Shown in pieces: positions 1-5,476 of a stretch of DNA of 8,113 nucleotides (position 1 is the first letter of the stretch; each line of letters opens with the position of its first letter). Both the position numbers and the translations under genes were made by a program. This DNA is from Methanomassiliicoccaceae archaeon (GTDB lineage: Archaea > Thermoplasmatota > Thermoplasmata > Methanomassiliicoccales > Methanomethylophilaceae). A model generated the notes under the pieces. That model searched no databases, was not told the origin of the DNA, and worked only from the letters and a program-made list of their open reading frames with translations. The DNA is taken from the NCBI GenBank assembly GCA_009778265.1, contig WRKA01000149.1, positions 1-8,113 of the forward strand, read 5' to 3'.

Positions 1-514
1 CGGAAGGACCGAACGGCTGTACCTCGTCGTCGAGTATCACGCGCCCTCTGGGTTTTTGGGTGAAGAACGCCTCCACCTCAAGCGGCCGTTCCGTTAACGC
101 AAGCTCTTGGACATTATCCACGATCCGTCCGCCTTCCTTGAAGTTCCTTGCGTCTATCCTGTATTTTCCTCTCACCAAATTGAAACGGAAGTCGACGATC
201 TGATCTATCGTCTTTCCTACCCAGAACTCCGGTTTGTCCATTAACGATGTGTCGCCGAACATCGGCGGTATAAGCGGCCCGATCTCGACCTTCGGATATC
301 CGAAGCGGCCGACGAATACGGCGGGGGGACTGCATCCTTCGATGTCCTTCGCGTCGATGAGGTTCATTGTCTTGTGCTGAGAATAGAATTTTATCATCAG
401 CGGACAGCGGTCCTTTCCGCAGAGCATCCTCGATCCTTTGCAGACTATGCACAATCCGGACCGTGTGGCGGCGTTCTTCTCCGCCATTGTGTCGAAAAAC
501 GTGGCGTCACTCAT
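1..514 (-). CDS. nreA: Archaeal Nre-family DNA repair protein, N-terminal part
   Basis: The gene runs leftward and is cut by the window edge; 171 N-terminal residues are visible. I see four cysteines in a zinc-finger-like arrangement (C22, C25, C32, C37), then the block SPPAVFVGRFGYPKVEIGP (residues 62-80), which I recognise as the conserved core of the N-terminal DUF650 domain of archaeal Nre proteins. From family knowledge, Nre proteins act in DNA damage repair and carry a C-terminal PCNA-interacting motif; that part lies outside the window and cannot be checked. The start is the ATG at 514, chosen because it gives the full cysteine cluster and overlaps the end of larB by eight bases (ATGAGTGA), implying translational coupling and a shared mRNA. 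No promoter of its own is visible. Function in this organism is inferred from family membership; NreA versus NreB cannot be decided from this fragment. Confidence 0.8.
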   Translation of the reverse strand, partial: MSDATFFDTMAEKNAATRSGLCIVCKGSRMLCGKDRCPLMIKFYSQHKTMNLIDAKDIEGCSPPAVFVGRFGYPKVEIGPLIPPMFGDTSLMDKPEFWVGKTIDQIVDFRFNLVRGKYRIDARNFKEGGRIVDNVQELALTERPLEVEAFFTQKPRGRVILDDEVQPFGPS

Positions 515-1274
515 CTTTCTTCCATCTCTGTCTGCTTATCATCACCGCCATCGCCGCGGCGCCTATTCCGTTATCTATGTTCACAACGGCCAATCCCGGA
601 GAGCATGTCTGAAGCATGCACATCAGCGCCGCCTCGCCGTTCCCTCCGTAACCGTATCCGGTCGATGTGGGTACTCCGATCACCGGAACGGACGATAAGG
701 ATGCGACCAGGGACGGAAGGGCGCCTTCCATTCCGGCGATCACTATCATCGCGTCCACATCGTTATCGAGCATATCCTTCATCGGCTCCAGTACTCTGTG
801 CACCCCGGCCACTCCGACGTCGTATGACGTTATGCAAACGCATCCCATCGTTTCGGCCATCAGTCTCGCCTCTTCCGCAACTCTTATATCCGATGTTCCC
901 GCCGTCAGGATACCTATCTTTCCTTTTCTCTTCACTTCGGGCATTTTTCCGACGGATATCACGGACGCTGTATCGTAATATTTTACGACGTTATCTTTCA
1001 CCGCTTCCTTCACCGCACGGTAATGTTCTTCGGACGCCCTCGATATCAGCAGATATCCGTCCTTGGGAACTCTTTCCGCTATATCGGCGACGGTCTCCGG
1101 CGTTTTTGAAAGAGCGTAAACGACCTCCGGAACATCCTTCCTTATCTTCCGGCCGTGATCGAACACCGTGTGGCCGTTCACTTTCTCAATATAATCCATC
1201 CTCAGAGCCCTCTCCGCATCCTCCATCGAAATGTCCCCGTTCTTGAAAGAATTGAGAATGTCCCTGAGTGCCAT
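507..1274 (-). CDS. larB: LarB, nickel-pincer cofactor carboxylase/hydrolase
   Basis: LarB carboxylates the pyridinium ring of nicotinic acid adenine dinucleotide and hydrolyses the phosphoanhydride, giving pyridinium-3,5-biscarboxylate mononucleotide, the first intermediate of the nickel-pincer nucleotide. The 255-residue product has the family's normal length. A helical N-terminal region (about 1-110) precedes a PurE/AIR-carboxylase-like domain with the TAGTSD motif (124-129). The C-terminal signature is TGYGYGGNGEAAL then CSPG at 224-227; C224 matches the cysteine that forms the transient covalent intermediate in characterised LarB. It ends with VVNIDNGIGAA. I chose the ATG at 1274 because family members begin close to this point; an in-frame extension to 1340 adds 22 unconserved residues. 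larB is divergent from the ATPase-larE pair and overlaps nre downstream. LarC and LarA are absent from this window, so the client enzyme is unknown. Confidence 0.93.
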   Translation of the reverse strand: MALRDILNSFKNGDISMEDAERALRMDYIEKVNGHTVFDHGRKIRKDVPEVVYALSKTPETVADIAERVPKDGYLLISRASEEHYRAVKEAVKDNVVKYYDTASVISVGKMPEVKRKGKIGILTAGTSDIRVAEEARLMAETMGCVCITSYDVGVAGVHRVLEPMKDMLDNDVDAMIVIAGMEGALPSLVASLSSVPVIGVPTSTGYGYGGNGEAALMCMLQTCSPGLAVVNIDNGIGAAAMAVMISRQRWKKDE

Positions 1275-1295
1275 GAACGAATAATAGCATGGCTC

Positions 1296-1303
1296 TATCT
1301 TAA
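1296..1303 (-). promoter_or_regulatory. Possible TATA-like box of larB
   Basis: On the minus strand TTAAGATA lies 22-29 bases upstream of the larB ATG, the spacing expected for a leaderless archaeal transcript and nearly the spacing seen at hisD in this window. There is no Shine-Dalgarno-like sequence before the ATG, which fits a leaderless start. The match to the archaeal consensus is only fair. A competing box, TCATATATCG at 1341-1350 (minus strand), would give a leader of roughly 45 bases. I cannot choose between them from sequence alone. Confidence 0.3.
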
Positions 1304-1478
1304 CTTTCTGGCATCCTGAGATAAAAATCATCAAAGGCATCGATATATGATGTTACGGGTCTTCGTGTTCACGCGGCCACATCAGGGCCGAAAAAATGCA
1401 GACCCGCTTATTCAGGGATCCGTCTTCCGGACCTGCCTGCCGGCATCTTCCCGGCATCCGCATGCAAAAAATGATAAA

Positions 1479-1487
1479 TTTAAAATA
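1479..1487 (+). promoter_or_regulatory. Putative TATA box of the ATPase-larE unit
   Basis: TTTAAAATA sits in a markedly AT-rich stretch (about 1465-1540) just after GC-rich DNA. With normal archaeal spacing, transcription would start near 1508, giving a leader of about 45 bases that contains the strong ribosome binding site at 1540-1545. The tandem palindromic repeats begin at the edge of this box and run across the predicted start site, so a bound repressor would block polymerase loading. The box is seen; the start site is inferred. Confidence 0.5.
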
Positions 1488-1493
1488 CTAATG

Positions 1494-1538
1494 TATACTT
1501 TAGTAAAGTGTACTTTAGTAAAACATACAATAGTAAAT
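1494..1538 (+). repeat. Three tandem 15-bp palindromic repeats, probable operator array
   Basis: Three head-to-tail units of exactly 15 bp are seen: TATACTTTAGTAAAG (1494-1508), TGTACTTTAGTAAAA (1509-1523) and CATACAATAGTAAAT (1524-1538). Each contains a dyad, TACT-TT-AGTA in units 1 and 2 (1496-1505 and 1511-1520) and the variant TACAATAGTA in unit 3 (1526-1535). A further weak dyad, TACTAATGTA (1486-1495), abuts unit 1 with a 10-bp centre spacing. The array overlies the predicted transcription start of the ATPase gene and ends two bases before its Shine-Dalgarno sequence. This placement suggests an autoregulatory operator, possibly one for mRNA-level control; which protein binds is unknown. 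Confidence 0.75.
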
Positions 1539-1539
1539 C

Positions 1540-1545
1540 GGAGGA
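1540..1545 (+). promoter_or_regulatory. Strong ribosome binding site that fixes the ATPase start
   Basis: GGAGGA lies seven bases before the ATG at 1553. It decides the start: the reading frame stays open back to 1508, but that extension would be translated from inside the repeat array and would place this site within the coding region. Confidence 0.8.
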
Positions 1546-1552
1546 AACAACA

Positions 1553-2941
1553 ATGTTCATAGGGCGTGAAAAAGAACTCGGCGAACTGGACAGACTGTAC
1601 CGCACCGGTAAATTTCAATTTCCGGTGATATACGGACGACGGCGCGTGGGAAAGACCACGCTGATAAACGAATTCATCAAAGACAAAAAGGCGATCTCCT
1701 TTACCGCTCTTGAGACCAGAGCGAAACCGAATCTCGAGAATCTCAGCAGGACGATATTCGAATCTGCGAACGGTCCCGGGCCGTCCCCGGTATTCAGGAA
1801 CTATCAGGAAGCGATGGAATTCGTTTTCGAGATGTCGAAGAACGAACGAATAATTCTCGTGATAGACGAATATCCTTATCTCGCGAGATCGTATAAACAG
1901 CTGGCGTCGATCCTTCAGATGCTGATCGACAAACATAAGGATTCGTCAAAATTGTTCCTGATACTCTGCGGTTCGTCGATGTCGTTCATGGAAGACAAGG
2001 TGATGGGATCGAAAAGTCCGCTCTACGGAAGGCGTACCGCGCAATTCAAAATATTGCCTTTCGATTTCTTTGATTCCGTCAGATACTTCAATAATTTCTC
2101 CGATGAGGATCTGGCATTGATCTACGGGATGGCCGGCGGCACGCCGCAGTATCTTCTGCAGATGGACGATCGCCTTACTGTCGGGGACAACATAAAGCAC
2201 GCTTTTCTTAATGCGTCGTCATATCTCTTCGAGGAACCGAATAACCTTCTCAAACAGGAGGTGCGCGACCCTTCCGCATATAATGCGGTGATCTCGGCGA
2301 TCGCTGACGGTAACACAAAACTATCCGATATTTCAAATAAAATAGGAGAAGGTACCAGTTCTTGTTCCGTCTATCTGAAAAATCTTATCTCTCTCGGCCT
2401 CATAAAAAAGAGTACGCCGATAACGGAAAAGAGTAAAAAGAAGACCATTTACACCATCGAAGACCACATGTTCAGGTTCTGGTACCGTTTCATCCCTCCG
2501 AACTATTCGATCATACAGAACGGAATGAGCGATCTCGCCTTCGAGAATATCTCACAGGAATTGACACAGTTCATGGGAGCCGTGTTCGAAGACATATGCG
2601 GACAATATCTTTGGCATCTCAACCGTAACGGCGAAGCTCCCATCAGATTTACAGAATTGGGGAAATGGTGGGGCTCTGACCCAAGAACAAAAAGCGAAGA
2701 GGAGATAGATATCATAGCCACGGACAAGAAGGATTCCGCCTTGTTCTGCGAATGCAAATGGAGTAAAGATAAAGTGGACCCGTCCGTTCTGGAAACGCTT
2801 GTACGTCGGAGCGAACTCTTCCGTTACGGGACGAAACACTTCTGTCTCTTCTCTAAGAACGGATTCAGCGATAAATGTAAAAGATATGCGGAAGGATTGG
2901 ATAACGTGCATCTGATAACATACGAGGAAATGATGGAATGA
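1553..2941 (+). CDS. Archaeal-type AAA ATPase with C-terminal DUF234 (PD-(D/E)XK-like) domain
   Basis: The 462-residue product belongs to the archaeal ATPase_2/DUF234 group (COG1672). It opens with FIGREKEL (2-9), the usual start of this family. Walker A is GRRRVGKTT (28-36), Walker B is ILVIDEYPYL with D105 and E106, and LILCGSSMSFM (136-146) looks like sensor 1. A winged-helix-like stretch (about 244-300) links to the C-terminal DUF234 region with FWYRFIPP (309-316). There, D386 in EEIDII, followed by E400-C-K402, reproduces the D...ExK core of PD-(D/E)XK nucleases, so the active residues appear intact. Sampled 60-base lines inside the gene are 42-43% GC, against 53-67% in lines from larB, larE and trkA, suggesting acquisition. 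The stop overlaps the larE start (ATGA). Biological role is not established; related proteins occur in mobile or accessory regions, and toxin, defence or regulatory roles are all possible. Confidence 0.88.
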   Translation: MFIGREKELGELDRLYRTGKFQFPVIYGRRRVGKTTLINEFIKDKKAISFTALETRAKPNLENLSRTIFESANGPGPSPVFRNYQEAMEFVFEMSKNERIILVIDEYPYLARSYKQLASILQMLIDKHKDSSKLFLILCGSSMSFMEDKVMGSKSPLYGRRTAQFKILPFDFFDSVRYFNNFSDEDLALIYGMAGGTPQYLLQMDDRLTVGDNIKHAFLNASSYLFEEPNNLLKQEVRDPSAYNAVISAIADGNTKLSDISNKIGEGTSSCSVYLKNLISLGLIKKSTPITEKSKKKTIYTIEDHMFRFWYRFIPPNYSIIQNGMSDLAFENISQELTQFMGAVFEDICGQYLWHLNRNGEAPIRFTELGKWWGSDPRTKSEEEIDIIATDKKDSALFCECKWSKDKVDPSVLETLVRRSELFRYGTKHFCLFSKNGFSDKCKRYAEGLDNVHLITYEEMME

Positions 2942-3723
2942 ACGAAAGAACGGCGGTGAAAGAATGGTCAGCTCTGCGTGACCGTTTATCGATGATGAAG
3001 GGAGTTGCGGTCTCTTTCTCGGGCGGTGTGGACAGCACCGTCCTTCTCGCGGCGGCCGCCGAAACGTTACCGGACGATCATATTGCCGTCTTCGTCGACG
3101 TTCCGATGCTCTCGGAACGTCAGCGGACGCTTGCCCGGAAGATAGCGGAACGCCTTTCCGCGAATTTCATCACGATTGTACTCGAATGGGACGATCTGCC
3201 GGGGGTCCGTAAGAATACGGAGGATCGCTGTTATCTCTGCAAAAGGGCGATATACGGAGCCGTTCGTGATGCGGCCTCCGATAACGGCTGTGATATCTGC
3301 GCGGACGGCGAGAATTCAACTGACAGAAGTGATGAAAGACCGGGAAGGAGGGCGGCGGAAGAGTTCGGGATACTGAGTCCGCTGAAAGAACTGAATATCG
3401 GGCGGGGTGCTGTCAGAGGTATGTTATCGGATCTGCGTCTCGGTCTTGATATCGTTAAGGAGACGTGCATGGCCACCAGGTTCCCGGCGGGACGCGCGTT
3501 CGCCGAAAGCGATATCAGGTTCGTCGAAGAATGCGAGAACGTGATTCGAAATGCGTCCGGCGTGGATCAGGTGCGTATGAGAATATCGTCCGGCGGAGTA
3601 CGTATACTGACGTCTCCCGAGGAGACGGAACTGCTCCGGAGCAGTGAGAAAGAGGTGTTGTCCGCGTTATCGCGGATCGGGGTGAATGATGCTGTCATAG
3701 ACGGGACCGGATATAAAGAATGA
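2938..3723 (+). CDS. larE: LarE, ATP-dependent sulfur transferase of nickel-pincer cofactor synthesis
   Basis: LarE adenylates the carboxylates of the LarB product and replaces oxygen with sulfur, making the dithiocarboxylate that LarC later metallates. The 261-residue product has the normal length. The PP-loop ATP site is SFSGGVDS (26-33). Further family marks are DGENSTD (123-129, usually DGxNxDD), SPLKELNI (147-154) and ETCMATRFP (175-183). C98 and C101 (CYLC) plus C177 correspond to the three cysteines of cluster-type LarE, in which a [4Fe-4S] cluster carries the transferred sulfur, as opposed to the single-cysteine sacrificial type. Additional cysteines (C118, C121, C199) have no role I can assign. 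The ATG lies in an ATGA overlap with the ATPase gene, with GAGGA (2924-2928) nine bases upstream, so translation is probably coupled. larE has no separate promoter that I can see. Confidence 0.92.
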   Translation: MNERTAVKEWSALRDRLSMMKGVAVSFSGGVDSTVLLAAAAETLPDDHIAVFVDVPMLSERQRTLARKIAERLSANFITIVLEWDDLPGVRKNTEDRCYLCKRAIYGAVRDAASDNGCDICADGENSTDRSDERPGRRAAEEFGILSPLKELNIGRGAVRGMLSDLRLGLDIVKETCMATRFPAGRAFAESDIRFVEECENVIRNASGVDQVRMRISSGGVRILTSPEETELLRSSEKEVLSALSRIGVNDAVIDGTGYKE

Positions 3724-3725
3724 AG

Positions 3726-3787
3726 GGAAACAAGAGACGAATAACTCCGAGGAGTCTTTGCAAGGGGTCGTCTCTTGTATCGTTTCC
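3726..3787 (+). other. Long branched stem-loop just after larE
   Basis: Starting two bases after the larE stop, an 11-bp perfect stem (3730-3740 with 3768-3778) is extended outward by GGAAA/TTTCC (3726-3730 with 3783-3787) across a small bulge. The enclosed 27 bases contain two smaller hairpins: ACTC/GAGT around CGAG (3744-3755) and the dyad CTTTGCAAGG near 3756-3765. The result is a multi-branched fold, not a simple hairpin. No T-run follows directly, so it is not a standard bacterial intrinsic terminator. It may stabilise or process the 3' end of the ATPase-larE mRNA, or be a small structured RNA. Confidence 0.5.
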
Positions 3788-3834
3788 GCATCATTCTTTG
3801 AATATATATCTGTTCTTCTGCACAACAGTTAAGG

Positions 3835-3842
3835 AAAAAAAA
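3835..3842 (-). terminator. Oligo-T terminator of hisD
   Basis: On the minus strand an uninterrupted T8 tract lies about 30 bases beyond the hisD stop codon. Archaeal polymerase terminates at such T tracts without needing a hairpin. The flanking sequence on both sides is also T-rich on this strand (TTTTTAAC upstream). Because larE converges from the other side, this stretch separates the two transcripts. Confidence 0.6.
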
Positions 3843-3872
3843 CAAAGCTGCGTTAAAAATATCTGTTAAGAT

Positions 3873-5126
3873 TTACTCTTTCAGCAGCCTTATTCTGACG
3901 GAATCCCTGTGTGCCATGAATCCTTCCGCTTCCGCTATCGTTTCGATGATGTCCGCCATATCTTCCAGGCCGTCCTTCGATATCATCTGCACCGTCGACG
4001 TCTTCGTGAAGTGGGAAACGTTCAGTCCGGAGAACACCTCCGCCCTGCCCGCCGTCGGAAGCGTATGGTTCGTTCCCGATGCGTAATCGCCCGCCGCCAC
4101 GGGAGAGTACGGACCTACGAATATCGAACCGGCGTTCATGACCTCGTTCAGCCGGCCCATGGCGTCCGCGACCTGTAACGAGAGGTGTTCCGGCGCTATG
4201 ATGTTCATGAAATCTATGCACTCCCCGATCGTCCCTTTTATCACATAACCGGAATTCTTCAGCGCTTCCCGTATTATCTCCAGCCTCGGGGCCTTCGACA
4301 TCTGCTTCTCTATCTCTTTCCACACCCTCGCCGGTAATGTTTCGTCATCCGTTGCGAGAATGCATGCCGCACGGGGATCGTGCTCCGCCTGCGCCAATAT
4401 ATCGGCGGCGATGAACGCCGGTTCCGCCGTGCTGTCCGCAACAACACCGATCTCGCTCGGTCCTGCGGGAAAATCTATCTCCGCGACGCTGCGGAGCATT
4501 TCTTTTGCCGCCGTCACGTAAACATTACCGGGTCCGACGATCTTCTGTACCGGTTCTATCGATTCGGTCCCTAACGCCATGGCGGCTATAGCCTGTACGC
4601 CGCCCACCCTGTATATCTCGTCCGCGCCGGCGATGTCCATTGCCACCAGCGTCGCGGGGTCCACGGGAGAGGGGGTGCAGCATACTATCTCCGGAACGCC
4701 GGCGACCGCCGCCGGTATCACGTTCATGAGCGCCGTGCTGGGATATGACGCTCTCCCTCCCGGCACATACGCGCCGATCCTCTGCAGCGGCGTCGTTTTT
4801 ATTCCTAAGAACACTCCCCTGTCGACCTCCGTGAGTTTAAGATCTGGTTCCAGCTGCATCTCATGGAATCTGTGGATATTGGCCGCCGCCGTTTCCAGCG
4901 CCTCCAGCAATTCTTCGGATATCTCGTCGTACGCTTCGTCGATCTCATCCCTCGTGACAACAACGGAATCTATCTCCGCTCTGTCAAATTTTTTAGTAAG
5001 TTCTATGAGTGCCCTGTCGCCGCCCTCCCTGACCTGTTCTATTATCTTTAATACGTCGTCGGTCACCTCGCCCGTTCCGGAGAGACGTGCTTTTATCCAT
5101 GTTATTTCGTCCAGCTGCTTCCACAT
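3873..5126 (-). CDS. hisD: Histidinol dehydrogenase
   Basis: HisD oxidises L-histidinol to L-histidine in two NAD+-dependent steps, the end of the histidine pathway. The 417-residue product matches the family throughout. Zinc ligands are Q246, H249 (QAEHD), D347 (GDYASGTNH) and H406 (MAHRD); the catalytic pair is E313-H314 (APEHL). Each is offset by exactly 13 from E. coli Q259, H262, D360, H419 and E326-H327, so the active site is complete. VGPGNVYV (198-205) and AGPSEIG (221-227) are further signatures. I chose the ATG at 5126 because a clear TATA box ends 23 bases upstream, implying a leaderless mRNA; the alternative in-frame ATGs at 5165 and 5159 lie at or beyond that box. No other his gene is adjacent, so the gene is probably transcribed alone. 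Confidence 0.96.
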   Translation of the reverse strand: MWKQLDEITWIKARLSGTGEVTDDVLKIIEQVREGGDRALIELTKKFDRAEIDSVVVTRDEIDEAYDEISEELLEALETAAANIHRFHEMQLEPDLKLTEVDRGVFLGIKTTPLQRIGAYVPGGRASYPSTALMNVIPAAVAGVPEIVCCTPSPVDPATLVAMDIAGADEIYRVGGVQAIAAMALGTESIEPVQKIVGPGNVYVTAAKEMLRSVAEIDFPAGPSEIGVVADSTAEPAFIAADILAQAEHDPRAACILATDDETLPARVWKEIEKQMSKAPRLEIIREALKNSGYVIKGTIGECIDFMNIIAPEHLSLQVADAMGRLNEVMNAGSIFVGPYSPVAAGDYASGTNHTLPTAGRAEVFSGLNVSHFTKTSTVQMISKDGLEDMADIIETIAEAEGFMAHRDSVRIRLLKE

Positions 5127-5148
5127 GTTCCGCTGATTACCCGTCAAC

Positions 5149-5156
5149 GATATAAA
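5149..5156 (-). promoter_or_regulatory. TATA box of hisD
   Basis: TTTATATC on the minus strand lies 23-30 bases upstream of the ATG at 5126, which is the distance from TATA box to transcription start in archaea. Transcription therefore should begin at or within a few bases of the start codon, and no Shine-Dalgarno sequence is needed. The same TATATC core occurs before trkA. Confidence 0.65.
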
Positions 5157-5230
5157 CATGTCCACCGGACGCGAACCTTGCGGATCGCCAGCGGCGCATC
5201 GTTATTGACAAGTGTTCGTATATGTGATAC

Positions 5231-5310
5231 CTTTTCGGAACAAAGGCCCGTCTAACGATTTGGTTACTGTCTCTAACAGCAAAGACCGCGACACAGGGCC
5301 TGATCCGAAG
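5231..5310 (+). ncRNA. Candidate structured RNA element
   Basis: Two nested stems are seen: TTCGGA (5234-5239) with TCCGAA (5304-5309), and inside it AGGCCC (5244-5249) with GGGCCT (5296-5301), separated only by small internal loops (4 and 2 bases). Inward, GTCT (5250-5253) can pair with AGAC (5283-5286), and GTTA/TAAC or CTGT/ACAG forms an apical hairpin near 5263-5279. This gives one extended, nearly continuous hairpin of about 75 bases. It matches no RNA family I recognise: there is no tRNA, RNase P, SRP or box C/D signature. The strand is uncertain because an inverted repeat folds on either strand. It may instead be DNA-level structure or chance. Confidence 0.3.
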
Positions 5311-5430
5311 GAACAGCTCTCACCCGAAGAACGCGAGGGATGCGATAACGGCGGGAGATCACCGGGAGATGTGATGATGAAGATCCACGCGGCATACTGC
5401 CACATTCTTTGACCTCCGCAGCGGACACAG
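5311..5430. other. Rest of the hisD-to-membrane-protein gap; short repeats only
   Basis: No supported gene lies between hisD (start 5126) and the membrane protein (start 5477). In this part I see an 8-base direct repeat, CGGGAGAT at 5352-5359 and 5363-5370, spaced 11 bases apart, and an inverted repeat ATCAC/GTGAT (5358-5362 with 5371-5375) around the second copy. Further right there are only small dyads (GGCA/TGCC near 5390-5400, CCGCAGCGG near 5416-5424). Open frames exist on both strands but have no start signals or recognisable products. Confidence 0.4.
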
Positions 5431-5436
5431 AGATAA

Positions 5437-5445
5437 GATTTATCA
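5437..5445 (+). promoter_or_regulatory. Possible TATA box of the small membrane protein gene
   Basis: AGATTTATC resembles an archaeal TATA box and would place the transcription start near 5466, giving a leader of about ten bases before the ATG at 5477. The short leader contains AGGATGGG, a weak ribosome-binding match. Evidence is by position and composition only. Confidence 0.35.
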
Positions 5446-5476
5446 ACTTGTGAACCGCTCATATGCTCAGGATGGG

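Noticed and set aside
374..1246. Long rightward open frame opposite larB and nre
   Set aside because: Arginine-, serine- and proline-rich translation typical of the antisense frame of a real gene; larB on the other strand is fully recognised.
1374..1396. Hairpin CGGCC/GGCCG followed by A6 as a terminator
   Set aside because: The run is A on the plus strand; on the minus strand the T-run precedes the hairpin. No gene ends here on either strand.
1491..1537. Apparent pentapeptide repeat (YTLVK, CTLVK, HTIVN) in another rightward frame
   Set aside because: A 15-bp DNA repeat always yields a five-residue repeat; the frame runs on into the ATPase start region and has no start signal of its own.
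1508..1538. CRISPR or mobile-element end as explanation of the 15-bp repeats
   Set aside because: No spacers between units, no matching repeat after the ATPase or larE, and no terminal inverted repeat or target duplication seen.
1508..1552. N-terminal extension of the ATPase (15 residues)
   Set aside because: It would be translated from the palindromic repeats and include the ribosome binding site; family members start with the FIGREKEL segment.
4579..5136. 185-residue rightward open frame opposite hisD
   Set aside because: Serine-rich antisense shadow of a complete HisD with all catalytic residues.
5371..5380. Box C-like GTGATGA of a C/D guide RNA
   Set aside because: No box D (CTGA) within the expected distance downstream and no box C'/D' pair.
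5202..5462. Small open frames on both strands in the hisD-to-membrane-protein gap
   Set aside because: The 66-residue rightward frame starts from a GTG without promoter or ribosome binding site; the 86-residue leftward frame also lacks start signals, and neither product is recognisable. A small gene cannot be excluded.
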